64,000 nt of DNA, taken from contig NZ_JADBGI010000001.1 in the NCBI RefSeq assembly GCF_014892575.1, forward strand, positions 248,001-312,000. The letters are read 5' to 3'. The stretch comes from Nocardiopsis coralli (GTDB lineage Bacteria > Actinomycetota > Actinomycetes > Streptosporangiales > Streptosporangiaceae). The position numbers and the translations under genes were made by a program. Below, piece after piece: positions 8,568 to 18,615 of this stretch; position 1 is the stretch's first letter, and each line of letters opens with the position of its first letter. The notes below the pieces were generated by a model. That model was not told the origin of the DNA, made no database searches, and saw nothing but the letters and a program-made list of their open reading frames with translations.

Positions 8568-9653
8568 TCAGCGGCGGCCGGTGGCGCGCAGCAGGGCGGC
8601 GCGGAAGGCGGCGGTCTCCTGGGCGGTGCCCACGGTCACGCGCAGCCAGCCGTCGGGGCCGGTCTCGCGGATGAGGACCTGCTGTTCGAGGAGGGCCTGC
8701 CACACCTGGTGGCGGTCCTCGAAGCGGCCGAACATCACGAAGTTGGCGTCGGAGTCGGCGACGCCGAAGCCCTCCTCGCGCAGCCAGTCGACCAGGGCGT
8801 CGCGTTCGGCGCGCAGGTCGGCGACGGCCCCGAGGAGTTCGTCGGCGTGGGCGAGCGCGGTGACGGCGACGGCCTGGGTCACGGCGGACAGGTGGTAGGG
8901 CAGGCGGACGAGCTGGAGCGCCTCGACCACGGCGGGGTGGGCGGCCAGGTAACCGACGCGGGCGCCGGCGAGCGCGAAGGCCTTGGACATGGTGCGCGAG
9001 ACGATCACGCGCGGGTGCTCGTCCAACAGCGTGAGGGCGCTGGGTGTTCCTTCGCGGCGGAACTCGGCGTAGGCCTCGTCGACGACCACGACGCCGGGGG
9101 CGGCCTCGGCGATGCGGCGCACGTCGTCCACGTCGAGCGCGGTGCCGGTGGGGTTGTTGGGCGAGGTCAGGAACACGACACTGGGGCGGTGCTCGGCGAT
9201 CGCCTCCAACGCGGTGTCGACGTCGATGCCGAAGTCGTCGCCGCGCGGGACCGACACCCATTCGGTGTTGGTGCCGCGGGTGATGATCGGGTGCATCGAG
9301 TACGAGGGCTCGAAGCCCAGGGCGACGCGCCCGGGCCCGCCGAAGGCCTGCAGGATCTGCTGGAGGATCTCGTTGGAGCCGTTGGCCGCCCACACCTGTT
9401 CGGCGGTGATGCCGTGGCCGAGGTAGTCGGCGAGGGCGCTGCGCAGGGCGGTGGCGTCGCGGTCCGGGTAGCGGTTCAGCGACAGGGCCGCCTCGGAGAC
9501 CGCGTCGGCGAGCGCCTTGGCCAGTTCCGGTGAGGGCGCGTGCGGGTTCTCGTTGGTGTTGAGGACCACGGGCACGTCGAGCTGCGGTGCCCCGTAGGGC
9601 GAGCTCCCGCGCAGGTCGTCGCGGAGCGGCAGGTCGTTCAGGGTGAAGCTCAC
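8568..9653 (-). CDS. hisC: Histidinol-phosphate aminotransferase HisC
   Basis: 361 residues, class I/II PLP aminotransferase making histidinol phosphate from imidazole acetol phosphate and glutamate. Conserved [11 protein letters not shown] at the N-terminus, [16 protein letters not shown], and [18 protein letters not shown] with the PLP-binding Lys. The GTG at 9653 is chosen as start: it gives normal family length, and sequence further upstream in frame is unrelated and overlaps hisD. No ATG is available nearby in frame. Confidence 0.94.
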   Translation of the reverse strand: MSFTLNDLPLRDDLRGSSPYGAPQLDVPVVLNTNENPHAPSPELAKALADAVSEAALSLNRYPDRDATALRSALADYLGHGITAEQVWAANGSNEILQQILQAFGGPGRVALGFEPSYSMHPIITRGTNTEWVSVPRGDDFGIDVDTALEAIAEHRPSVVFLTSPNNPTGTALDVDDVRRIAEAAPGVVVVDEAYAEFRREGTPSALTLLDEHPRVIVSRTMSKAFALAGARVGYLAAHPAVVEALQLVRLPYHLSAVTQAVAVTALAHADELLGAVADLRAERDALVDWLREEGFGVADSDANFVMFGRFEDRHQVWQALLEQQVLIRETGPDGWLRVTVGTAQETAAFRAALLRATGRR

Positions 9654-9729
9654 GGGTTCACGCTCATGGGTGTCGTGGACTGCGGGGCGGTCTTGGTGCC
9701 GACCCGCGGTGTCCGGTGCGTCCTGGGTC

Positions 9730-11040
9730 TTACTGGCCGGCGTCCGGGCGGTCGCCGGCGCGTGCGGTGACGGCCTCGCCGTGCGCGGGCAGGTCCTCGG
9801 CGTCGGCGAGGGCGACGACATGGTGGGCGACGTCGGCCAGGGCCGAGCGGTCGTAGTCGACGATGTGGACCCCGCGCAGGAAGGTCTGCACGCTCAGGCC
9901 GCCGCTGTGGCAGGCGCAGCCGCCGGTGGGCAGCACGTGGTTGGAGCCTGCCGCGTAGTCGCCGAGGGAGACCGGGGAGAAGTCGCCGACGAAGATCGCG
10001 CCGGCGTTGCGCACGCGCGCGGCGATCTCGCCCGCGTCGGCGGTCATGATCTCCAGGTGCTCGGCGGCGTAGGCGTCGACCACGCCCAGGCCCTGGTCGA
10101 TGTCGTCGACCAGGACGATGCCGGACTGGGGGCCGCCGAGGGCCTCGCGGATGCGGTCGCTGTGGCGGGTGGCGGGCACGCGCACGGCGAGGCGTTCCTC
10201 GACGCGGTCGGCGAGGTCCGGGTCGTCGGTGACCAGGACGGAGGCGGCGACGACGTCGTGCTCTGCCTGGCTGATGAGGTCGGCGGCGACGTAGTCGGCG
10301 TTCGCGGTGGAGTCGGCCAGGATCGCGATCTCGGTGGGGCCGGCCTCGGCGTCGATACCGATGGTGCCCTTGAGGTGGCGCTTGGCGGCGGCGACCCAGA
10401 TGTTTCCGGGGCCGGTGACCATGTCGGCGCGGGCGCACTCGCCGGCGCCGTGGGCGAACATCGCCACGGCCTGGGCACCGCCGACGGCGTAGACCTCGTC
10501 GATGCCGAGCAGGGCGCAGGCGGCGAGGATGGTCGGGTGCGGCAGGCCGCCGAAGTCCTTCTGCGGCGGTGAGGTCACGGCCAGGGAGCGAACCCCGGCC
10601 TCCTGGGCGGGCACGACGTTCATGACGACGCTGGAGGGGTAGACGGCGCGGCCGCCGGGGACGTAGAGGCCGACCCGGTCGACGGGGATCCATTTCTCGG
10701 TGACCAGTCCGCCGGGCACCACGCGGGTGGTGTGGTCGGCGCGGCGCTGGTCGCGGTGGACCTTGCGGGCGCGGTCGATGGACTCCTCGAGGGCGGCGCG
10801 CACGGCCGGGTCGAGCTCGTCCAGGGCCTTGTCGAGGGCGTCCTTGGGCACGCGGATGTCGGTGAGCCGGACGCCGTCGAAGCGTTCGGTGAGTTCGATC
10901 AGCGCATCGACCCCGCGATGCTCGACGTCCTCGCAGAGGGGACGTACGCGTTCGACGGCGGCCGCCACGTCGATTTCGGCGCGCGGGAGCGCACGACGGG
11001 GGTCGTCCTGGGTACCTCGGAGGTCGATTCGACTGATCAC
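9730..11040 (-). CDS. hisD: Histidinol dehydrogenase HisD
   Basis: 436 residues; two-step NAD-dependent oxidation of histidinol to histidine, zinc-dependent. Conserved blocks [54 protein letters not shown], and the active-site AAEHLEI are visible. Start GTG 11040 gives the usual length; an in-frame ATG at 11121 would add 27 residues of non-conserved sequence overlapping the promoter. It heads the operon hisD-C-B-(orf)-H-priA-F. A TAGACT -10 lies 7 bases before the GTG, suggesting a leaderless mRNA. Confidence 0.95.
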   Translation of the reverse strand: MISRIDLRGTQDDPRRALPRAEIDVAAAVERVRPLCEDVEHRGVDALIELTERFDGVRLTDIRVPKDALDKALDELDPAVRAALEESIDRARKVHRDQRRADHTTRVVPGGLVTEKWIPVDRVGLYVPGGRAVYPSSVVMNVVPAQEAGVRSLAVTSPPQKDFGGLPHPTILAACALLGIDEVYAVGGAQAVAMFAHGAGECARADMVTGPGNIWVAAAKRHLKGTIGIDAEAGPTEIAILADSTANADYVAADLISQAEHDVVAASVLVTDDPDLADRVEERLAVRVPATRHSDRIREALGGPQSGIVLVDDIDQGLGVVDAYAAEHLEIMTADAGEIAARVRNAGAIFVGDFSPVSLGDYAAGSNHVLPTGGCACHSGGLSVQTFLRGVHIVDYDRSALADVAHHVVALADAEDLPAHGEAVTARAGDRPDAGQ

Positions 11041-11047
11041 GGGAACC

Positions 11048-11101
11048 AGTCTAGGCCCCGTATCCCATTCGGGGCGCCGGGGTGTCCGGATGTTGGACAC
11101 C
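11048..11101 (-). promoter_or_regulatory. his operon promoter and candidate operator
   Basis: On the minus strand TAGACT (11048-11053) stands 7 bases before the hisD GTG. Centred about 40 bases upstream of it is a perfect 7-7-7 dyad, GGTGTCC-N7-GGACACC (11081-11101), covering the region where a -35 element would sit; no good -35 hexamer is seen. This is the position expected of a regulator site for histidine synthesis. Confidence 0.5.
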
Positions 11102-11179
11102 ACACACGCCCCGACCCGCACGGACCAGGCCTGGCAGGGCGGTTCGGAACATAGGGGGAAACATGGCCCGGATAAGCGT

Positions 11180-11285
11180 CACCTAACTTTGGGACACCTA
11201 ACCTAAATAAGCTTGTGAAAGGCTTGCCTAACAAATTGACCGACCGTTTTTTGCGTTTTTCAAAATGGCGGGGATGCGTTATGGT
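11180..11285 (+). promoter_or_regulatory. Ferritin promoter with tandem iron-box-like half sites
   Basis: Promoter TTTTCA (11257-11262) - 17 bases - TATGGT (11280-11285), ending 6 bases before the ferritin ATG, so the mRNA is probably leaderless. Upstream lie three CCTAAC motifs (11182, 11197, 11227; spacings 15 and 30), the second within CCTAACCTAA. This resembles the half site of DtxR/IdeR iron boxes (TTAGGTTAG-type). Position upstream of -35 suits activation, as known for IdeR at mycobacterial bfrB. Confidence 0.55.
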
Positions 11286-11291
11286 CGAGGC

Positions 11292-11852
11292 ATGACTTCG
11301 AACAAGCACGGCGATAGCGGCCTTTCCAAGTTCTACCGGCTCCTGGTGGACCAGATCCGGCACGAGTTCACCGCTTCGCACCAGTACGTGGCGGTCGCGG
11401 CCTGGTTCGACGACCAGGACCTGCCCCAGCTGGCCAAGTTCTTCTACCAGCAGTCGCTGGAGGAGCGCGACCACGCCATGATGATCGTGCGCTTCCTCCT
11501 CGACAAGGAGATCGACTTCACTCTTCCGGGGGTGGACGCGATCGAGACCGATTTCTCCACTCCGCGGGATCTTGCGGCTCTTGCTCTGCGCAACGAGCGC
11601 GAGGTCAGCGACCAGTTCCAGCTTCTGGCCAAGGTCGCCCGGGACGAGGAGAACTACACGGGCGAGCAGTTCCTGCAGTGGTTCATCCAGGAGCAGGTCG
11701 AGGAGGTCGCGACGATGTCGACGCTCCTCAACGTCATCGACCGCGCCGACGGCAACCTGTTCGACGTGGAGACCTTCGTGGCCCGCGACATGGTCTCCGA
11801 CGACAACGGCAGCCAGTCCGCGCCGAGCACGGCCGGGCCGGCGACCTCCTGA
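11292..11852 (+). CDS. Ferritin, BfrB-like
   Basis: 186 residues, four-helix non-haem ferritin storing iron as ferric oxide. Ferroxidase ligands are recognisable in IRHEFTASHQY, SLEERDHAMM (E..H) and the later EEN/QEQVEE segments. Length and sequence fit the M. tuberculosis BfrB group. Start ATG 11292 follows TATGGT by 6 bases; the ATG 27 bases earlier would lie inside the promoter. Divergent from the his operon. The C-terminal tail is polar and poorly conserved. A strong hairpin follows. Confidence 0.93.
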   Translation: MTSNKHGDSGLSKFYRLLVDQIRHEFTASHQYVAVAAWFDDQDLPQLAKFFYQQSLEERDHAMMIVRFLLDKEIDFTLPGVDAIETDFSTPRDLAALALRNEREVSDQFQLLAKVARDEENYTGEQFLQWFIQEQVEEVATMSTLLNVIDRADGNLFDVETFVARDMVSDDNGSQSAPSTAGPATS

Positions 11853-11889
11853 CCGTTCAGGACGGCTTGCCCGGCACACGCCGGGACGG

Positions 11890-11921
11890 GCGCCCCGCGC
11901 ATCGACCGCGCGGGGCGCTTT
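11890..11921 (+). terminator. Ferritin terminator
   Basis: Perfect 11-bp stem GCGCCCCGCGC (11890-11900) / GCGCGGGGCGC (11908-11918) with a 7-base loop, followed by TTT. Confidence 0.8.
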
Positions 11922-11991
11922 CGTGCGGGTACGGGGAAAACGCCCATGGCGCGTCGGGCACGGGATCACCGTCGGCGGCATACTGGAGGAC

Positions 11992-12759
11992 ATGCCCGTG
12001 GCACTTCCGCTCTTCCCGCTGAACACCGTGCTGTTCCCCGGTATGTCCCTTCCCCTGCACGTCTTCGAACCCCGATACCGGCGGCTCGTCACCGAGGTGG
12101 TCGACCGTGAGAGCGAGGCGGGCGGCGAGTCCGAGCGCGGCCCGCGCCGTTTCGGGGTCGTGTGGATCGAGCTGGGGCACGAGGTCACCGGCGAGTCCGG
12201 CCAGGGCGCGGGGGGTGCCGACGCGGGCGCCCCGCGCGAGGACACCTCGACGGCGTTGCCCCGGATCAGCGCGACGGGATGCACGGCGCTGGTGCGGGAC
12301 CTGCGCACCTACGAGGACGGGCGCTACGACCTGGTGATCGAGGGCGGGGCGCGGTTCACGGTCGACGACGTCGCGCAGGTGGACGCTTCGTCGCCCGAGG
12401 AGTACTCCAGCGCCTCGGTGTCGTTGCTGCCCGAGCCGATGGGGCCGGACGCCGAGGAACACGCCGAGCGGGTGCGCGAGCTCTTCGACACCTACGCCCA
12501 GCGGCTGGCGGAGATTGGGATGACACCCGACCACACGCGCGAACTGCCCAAGGACCCGATCGCGCTGTCGTACACGGTGGCCTCGACGGTGGTGCTTGAC
12601 CAGCCGGAGAAGCAGCGGTTGCTGGAGGCCGAGGACGCGGCGACCCGGTTGGCGGTGCTGGCGCGGTTCCTGCGGCGGGAGAACCGGATCGTGGCGGCGC
12701 CGACGCTGCACAACCTTCCGGCCGGACCGTTCCTGAGCCACGGTGTCTCCTACAACTGA
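11992..12759 (+). CDS. LON substrate-binding-domain protein
   Basis: 255 residues made of a single Lon N-terminal (PUA-like) domain: LPLFPLNTVLFPGMSLPLHVFEPRY at the start is the hallmark. No AAA ATPase or protease domain follows, so this is a stand-alone LON-domain protein, family of unknown biochemical role. An acidic, low-complexity insertion (about residues 60-85) interrupts the beta domain. ATG 11992 is preceded by GGAGGA, a good ribosome site. Confidence 0.88.
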   Translation: MPVALPLFPLNTVLFPGMSLPLHVFEPRYRRLVTEVVDRESEAGGESERGPRRFGVVWIELGHEVTGESGQGAGGADAGAPREDTSTALPRISATGCTALVRDLRTYEDGRYDLVIEGGARFTVDDVAQVDASSPEEYSSASVSLLPEPMGPDAEEHAERVRELFDTYAQRLAEIGMTPDHTRELPKDPIALSYTVASTVVLDQPEKQRLLEAEDAATRLAVLARFLRRENRIVAAPTLHNLPAGPFLSHGVSYN

Positions 12760-12771
12760 CCAGGGCTTTCC

Positions 12772-12811
12772 TGCGGCCGAACCGGCCGGAGCGCACGTGT
12801 GAGCGGCCGCA
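12772..12811 (+). terminator. Possible hairpin after LON-domain gene
   Basis: TGCGGCCG (12772-12779) pairs with CGGCCGCA (12804-12811) across 24 bases. No U-tract; weak candidate. Confidence 0.3.
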
Positions 12812-12900
12812 ATGCCCTACCCTGCTGCCCGGTCCGTACACGCTGCCGGTGACGCGTGCGGGCCGGTCCCCGACGGTCCAGATCAGAACCAGGACAGCAC

Positions 12901-13383
12901 ATGAGCGCTCAAGCCACGCCCGCTACCGTGGCGGCCGGACGCACGAAGACGACCTACACCCTGCACCCCTACGAACCCGGACCGATCGAGGGCGGTTCGT
13001 ACGGCACCGACGCCGCCGATGCGATCGGTGTTCCGAGGGAGCACGTGTTCAAGACCCTGATCGCCGAGGTGGACGGGGTGTTCACGGTCGGTGTGGTGCC
13101 GGTCAGCGCCTCTTTGGACCTGAAGGCGCTGGCCGCTGCGGTGGGCGGCAAACGGGCGTCGATGGCCGAGCCGGGCCGGGCGGAGAAGATCACCGGTTAC
13201 GTGCGGGGCGGCATCAGCCCGTTGGGGCAGCGCAAACGGCTGCGCACGGTGATCGACTCGTCGGTGAACGCTCTGGTGGCGGTCTACGTCTCCGCGGGGC
13301 GCCGGGGCCTGCAGATGGAGTTGCGCCCGCGCGACCTGATCCGGTTGACGGAGGCGACGACCGCGCCGATCAGCGGGGCCTGA
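12901..13383 (+). CDS. ybaK: Cys-tRNA(Pro) deacylase YbaK/EbsC
   Basis: 160 residues, YbaK-type trans-editing domain that hydrolyses mischarged Cys-tRNA(Pro). The catalytic Lys lies in HVFKTLIAEVDG; GKRASMAEP and GGISPLGQRKRLRTVID are conserved. ATG 12901 preceded by AGGAC; an in-frame ATG 45 bases upstream lacks a ribosome site. Stands alone between two unrelated genes; TACCCT at about 12826 is a plausible -10. Confidence 0.92.
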   Translation: MSAQATPATVAAGRTKTTYTLHPYEPGPIEGGSYGTDAADAIGVPREHVFKTLIAEVDGVFTVGVVPVSASLDLKALAAAVGGKRASMAEPGRAEKITGYVRGGISPLGQRKRLRTVIDSSVNALVAVYVSAGRRGLQMELRPRDLIRLTEATTAPISGA

Positions 13384-13523
13384 CCGGGCCCGCGCAAGAG
13401 GCCTCCGACCTGAGGCGATTGTGGGGAAGATCCGGGTTCGTGCACCTCAGAACCCCGATGTCGTACTTGGTGTCCCCTGTACTCTCTGTTGCCCGACCAC
13501 TTACTTGAGGGTAGCTTTGTGAC

Positions 13524-15392
<1,869 letters not shown>

Positions 15393-15415
15393 CCGGCGCG
15401 GCGCGGGGCCGGCGT

Positions 15416-16117
15416 TCAGGGGGCGCGCCCGCCCTCCGGCGGTGCGTCCTCGGGGCCGGACCCGTGCTGTTCGGCGCCCCCGGGCTCGGCGGTGGTTCCG
15501 CCCGCGCCGGGGCCCGCGGTGCCGGGCTCGCCGACCGGCAGGGGTTCGAGCTGTTCCAGGGGTGCGGCCTCGGGTGAGCCGGGAAGGTCGCGGCGCACCA
15601 TGCTGACGGCGTCCAGCAGGGCGTACTGCAGGACGAAGACGAAGGGCCAGGCCACCAGGAACGCGGTCGCGTCCAGCTGCAGGGCCACGGTCACCGACTC
15701 CCCCGGCGAGGCCTCGGCGACCCCTTGCTGCAGGGAGCGGTCCAGGCTCGTGCCCACCCAGAGCGTCGACAGGGATCCGGCGGCCGAACCGAGCACGCCG
15801 GCCAGGAGCGCGGGCAGGCGCAGGTCCTGCACACGCCGCCGGGCGAGCGGGAACTGGACCATGTAGGCCGCGTAGCCGGTGACGAGCCCGGCGATCGCGG
15901 TCATGAGGAGGAAGTAGCCCTCACCGGCGAAGACGTCCTCGGTGGTTCCGGTGAAGACCTCGCCGTCACCCAGCGAGGTGCCCTCGGGGCGCGGTGCCAG
16001 GCCCCACCACAACAGTCCGAGCAGGGCCCCTGCCACGGCGATCGCGGCGAAGATCACGAGGGCGACCACCAGCGCACGCGCCGGCGCCCCTCTGCCCTCC
16101 AGGCTCTGGTCCGTCAT
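15416..16117 (-). CDS. Four-helix membrane protein, DUF2567-like
   Basis: 233 residues with four predicted membrane helices (about residues 15-38, 68-90, 100-122, 148-170), an extracytoplasmic-type loop after helix 1, and a disordered Pro/Gly/Glu-rich C-terminal tail of about 55 residues. The pattern resembles actinobacterial DUF2567 proteins, but I assign this only tentatively. GGAG lies 13 bases before ATG 16117. Function unknown. Confidence 0.75.
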   Translation of the reverse strand: MTDQSLEGRGAPARALVVALVIFAAIAVAGALLGLLWWGLAPRPEGTSLGDGEVFTGTTEDVFAGEGYFLLMTAIAGLVTGYAAYMVQFPLARRRVQDLRLPALLAGVLGSAAGSLSTLWVGTSLDRSLQQGVAEASPGESVTVALQLDATAFLVAWPFVFVLQYALLDAVSMVRRDLPGSPEAAPLEQLEPLPVGEPGTAGPGAGGTTAEPGGAEQHGSGPEDAPPEGGRAP

Positions 16118-16194
16118 CTGCGCAGGTGCTCCTCACCCCGTCGTCGCCCCGAAAACCGGTGGATACCCGGCACGGCCGGTAGGAGAATACCGGC

Positions 16195-16734
16195 ATGGAC
16201 GACCACCACACGCCCTTGACGGTGCCCCCGACCCCGCGTGCTGATCCTCCCACGGCCGCGGACGAGCGCACGATGCTGACCTCGTGGTTGGACCGGCACC
16301 GTGCCACTGTACGCACCAAGTGTGCGGGGCTGGATCCACGGCTGGCCCCGGTGGCACCGCTGGCGACCTCGCCGCTGATGTCGGTGGCCGGGGTGGTCGC
16401 CCACCTGCGTCGGGTGGAGCACTTCTGGTTCGAGGCCGTGATGCTGGGCGTGCCGGACCGGGGCCCGTCCACGCCCGAGGACCCGGACGCCGACTGGCGC
16501 AGCGGGGCGGGTGTGGCCCTGGCCGACCTGTTGGAGGCCTACGAACGCCAGTGCCTGCGTTCGCGGGAGATCACCGCGCGGCTGGAGCTGGGCAGTTCTT
16601 CGCGGACGGAGGACCCGCACGGGCGCCGCACGACCCTGCGCTGGGTGCTGGTGCACATGCTCGAGGAGACGGCCCGGCACAACGGCCACCTGGACCTGCT
16701 GCGGGAGAGCGCCGACGGAACCACCGGCACCTGA
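16195..16734 (+). CDS. DinB-like protein (DUF664 family)
   Basis: 179 residues. Four-helix-bundle DinB/DUF664 fold suggested by the spaced His motif: VVAHLRRVEHFWFE in the middle and HMLEETARHNGHLDLLRE at the end, which would form the metal-binding triad. Members include thiol-dependent (mycothiol/bacillithiol) transferases; substrate not predictable. Divergent from the membrane protein at 15416-16117 with 77 bases between starts. Confidence 0.85.
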   Translation: MDDHHTPLTVPPTPRADPPTAADERTMLTSWLDRHRATVRTKCAGLDPRLAPVAPLATSPLMSVAGVVAHLRRVEHFWFEAVMLGVPDRGPSTPEDPDADWRSGAGVALADLLEAYERQCLRSREITARLELGSSSRTEDPHGRRTTLRWVLVHMLEETARHNGHLDLLRESADGTTGT

Positions 16735-17535
16735 GCCTTCGCCGGAACGCAACGAAGGGCGTCGTACGTCCCACCACCGCGGCCGACCCGGCGCGGCACA
16801 GGCGCGGGCGCGTGAGCGCAAACACCGCCGAGCGATGTCGCCCCGGCGCCGCGACCGCCTCCTCGACTCCGCCCCCGCCGAAGTCCCCTCCGAGCAGCGG
16901 GAACCACGCTGGGCGGCGCCCGGCGTGCCCCGGCCACGCCCGCGCCACGCGTGACCAGGACGCACCGAAGGACCCCGCCCATGTCCTCGGAAGCCTGAGT
17001 GGCCGAACGCCCCGGAGCTTGTGCATTGCTGGCCCGGAGCACGGTCGGCGCGTGCTCGGCGTTCGGATGACCAGGTCTCACCCAAGGACGCCGCACGCCC
17101 GCCGGCACGCTCTGGCCGGAGCCCATACGCGTGCGCGCGTATGGGCACGAACACCGTCGAGCGACCGGCGGCCGCCCCCGGTCTCGCCGAAAGCACTGCC
17201 GCATGCCGGCGCCCCGGCCACGCCCGAGCCGCGCGTGACCAGGTCCGAAGGCCGAACACGCGTGCGCGCATGAGCGACCGTCGAGCGATGTCGCGTCGCT
17301 CCCCGCCGGGCGGCACCCCGGCCTCAACCGTCACCGCCGCCCTCGATGGTCGCCTGACGGCGCAAGTTCCGCCCGAGCGACGGAAGCGTCCTCCCGACAG
17401 ACCCGCGGCCAAGCGCGACCGCGAGGGACACGTGACCTGGACGCGCCTGAGGAAGTCGTGGGCGGACGCTGCCCGGTGGCAGCACGAGGGCCCGGGACGG
17501 TGGTGTCTCCGTCCCGGGCCCCCTGTACGGACCGG
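16735..17535. repeat. Non-coding gap with dispersed imperfect repeats (family A)
   Basis: About 800 bases with no supportable gene. Segments recur imperfectly: CCCCGGCCACGCCCG at 16928 and 17212, CGCGTGACCAGG at 16948 and 17232 (both 284 bases apart), AACACCGYCGAGCGA at 16821 and 17150, and GAGCGATGTCGC at 16830 and 17283. A perfect hairpin GCCCATACGCG-tgcg-CGCGTATGGGC sits at 17121-17146. Long open frames crossing it change register between copies and look spurious. Confidence 0.6.
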
Positions 17536-18468
17536 TCAGCCTCGCGGCTGTTCGCCGTCGTCACCGTCGCCGGTGCCGGCATCCGCGTCGGCGTCGCCGT
17601 CCGGGCCCTGGGCGCTCTCCGAGGCCGGGACGTCCTCCTCGGCCAGGATCAGGTAGAGCTTGCGCCGGGTCTCCGACAGCAGACGCTTGGCGCGTTCCAC
17701 CTGTTCGGCGCTGCCGGCCTGGGCGACCTGCGCGGCAGCCGCGGCCAGCTGGAACGCCAGCGCGCCGACCTCCTCGTGCTGCGAACGCACGTCGGCGTAG
17801 GCGTCGGCCCCGGCCTCCCACGGCGGGGTGAGGTCGGATCCGCGTTCCTCCAGGTAGGCCACGCCTTCGTCCGTGAGCTGGAAGGGACGTCGGCGCCCCT
17901 CCCCCGCGGTCTGTTCGATCAGACCCTCGTCCTCCAGCTGCTGCAGCATCGGATAAACCGACCCCGAGCTGGGCCTCCAGGCGCCGCCGCTGCGTTCGCG
18001 GCCCTCGCGGATGATCTCGTAACCGCTGCGCGGTTCCTCCGCCAGGAGCAGGAGGATGCCGGTGCGCACGTCACCGCGCTTGGCGCGGGACCCGCCACGC
18101 CGACGGCCGTGCCGTCCGCCGCCCGGACCGCCTTCGTGGCCGAAGAAGCCCCCGAACGGGCCGCCGGGGCCGAAGGGCCCGCCGGGCCCCATCGGGCCCC
18201 CCGGACCGAACGGTCCACCGGGACCCCCGCCCCACGGCCCGTGCGGGGGCGGCGGCCCGGGTGGCGTCTGCCGCCCGGGCGGTTCCGCCCCTTGGGCCGG
18301 GTGGGTGTGCTGTTCCCACGGCCCGCGCTGACCTCGGAACTCTCCACGCGGGTCGGGGCCCGCCCCGAAACCTGCGCTCCATCGGTCCCATCGTGTTTCT
18401 CGTGCGGCCCGACGGCGGTCGGACCGGTCGCCCCAGGACCAGGGGCCGGGAAGTGCCATGGCGCTCAT
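17536..18468 (-). CDS. PadR-family transcriptional regulator with long Gly/Pro-rich N-terminus
   Basis: 310 residues. Residues 1-125 are low-complexity, with repeated GPGGPFGPGG-type segments; then a PadR winged-helix domain: RTGILLLLAEEPRSGYEII, SSGSVYPMLQQLEDEGLI, GEGRRRPFQLTDEG. A C-terminal Vir-type helical region (AQAGSAEQVERAKRLLSETRRKLYLIL) would dimerise. An acidic tail ends it. ATG 18468 has GAGGAGA before it. AT-rich inverted repeats just upstream suggest autoregulation. No effector gene is adjacent. Confidence 0.9.
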   Translation of the reverse strand: MSAMALPGPWSWGDRSDRRRAARETRWDRWSAGFGAGPDPRGEFRGQRGPWEQHTHPAQGAEPPGRQTPPGPPPPHGPWGGGPGGPFGPGGPMGPGGPFGPGGPFGGFFGHEGGPGGGRHGRRRGGSRAKRGDVRTGILLLLAEEPRSGYEIIREGRERSGGAWRPSSGSVYPMLQQLEDEGLIEQTAGEGRRRPFQLTDEGVAYLEERGSDLTPPWEAGADAYADVRSQHEEVGALAFQLAAAAAQVAQAGSAEQVERAKRLLSETRRKLYLILAEEDVPASESAQGPDGDADADAGTGDGDDGEQPRG

Positions 18469-18483
18469 GGTGTTCTCCTCTTC

Positions 18484-18560
18484 GATAGTCCAAGACAGCC
18501 CTTCACTGTCTCGATAGCTCAAAGATATATCTCTAACTATCGCTAGGCAAGAGTCGAGAC
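18484..18560 (-). promoter_or_regulatory. AT-rich operator region of the PadR gene
   Basis: The lowest-GC stretch nearby. It holds GATAG...CTATC arms around the 10-base palindrome AGATATATCT (18523-18532), plus GACAG...CTGTC (18494-18510 area) and a further GAGACAG copy. The half-site GATAG/CTATC repeated around the promoter fits a PadR-type operator. Confidence 0.5.
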
Positions 18561-18567
18561 AGAAAAA

Positions 18568-18595
18568 GCCCCCGTGTGCCATGACACACGGGGGC
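18568..18595 (-). terminator. dnaE terminator
   Basis: Perfect 11-bp stem GCCCCCGTGTG / CACACGGGGGC with a 6-base loop. On the minus strand it is followed by TTTTT, making a classical intrinsic terminator 20 bases past the dnaE stop. Confidence 0.9.
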
Positions 18596-18615
18596 GGCGC
18601 CGGGGCCGGGGAGGG

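Noticed and set aside
16114-17412. Possible 432-residue protein on the minus strand in repeat region A
   Set aside because: Overlaps the DinB-like gene antisense, is Arg/Gly/Ala-rich without domains, and repeat units are out of frame with each other.
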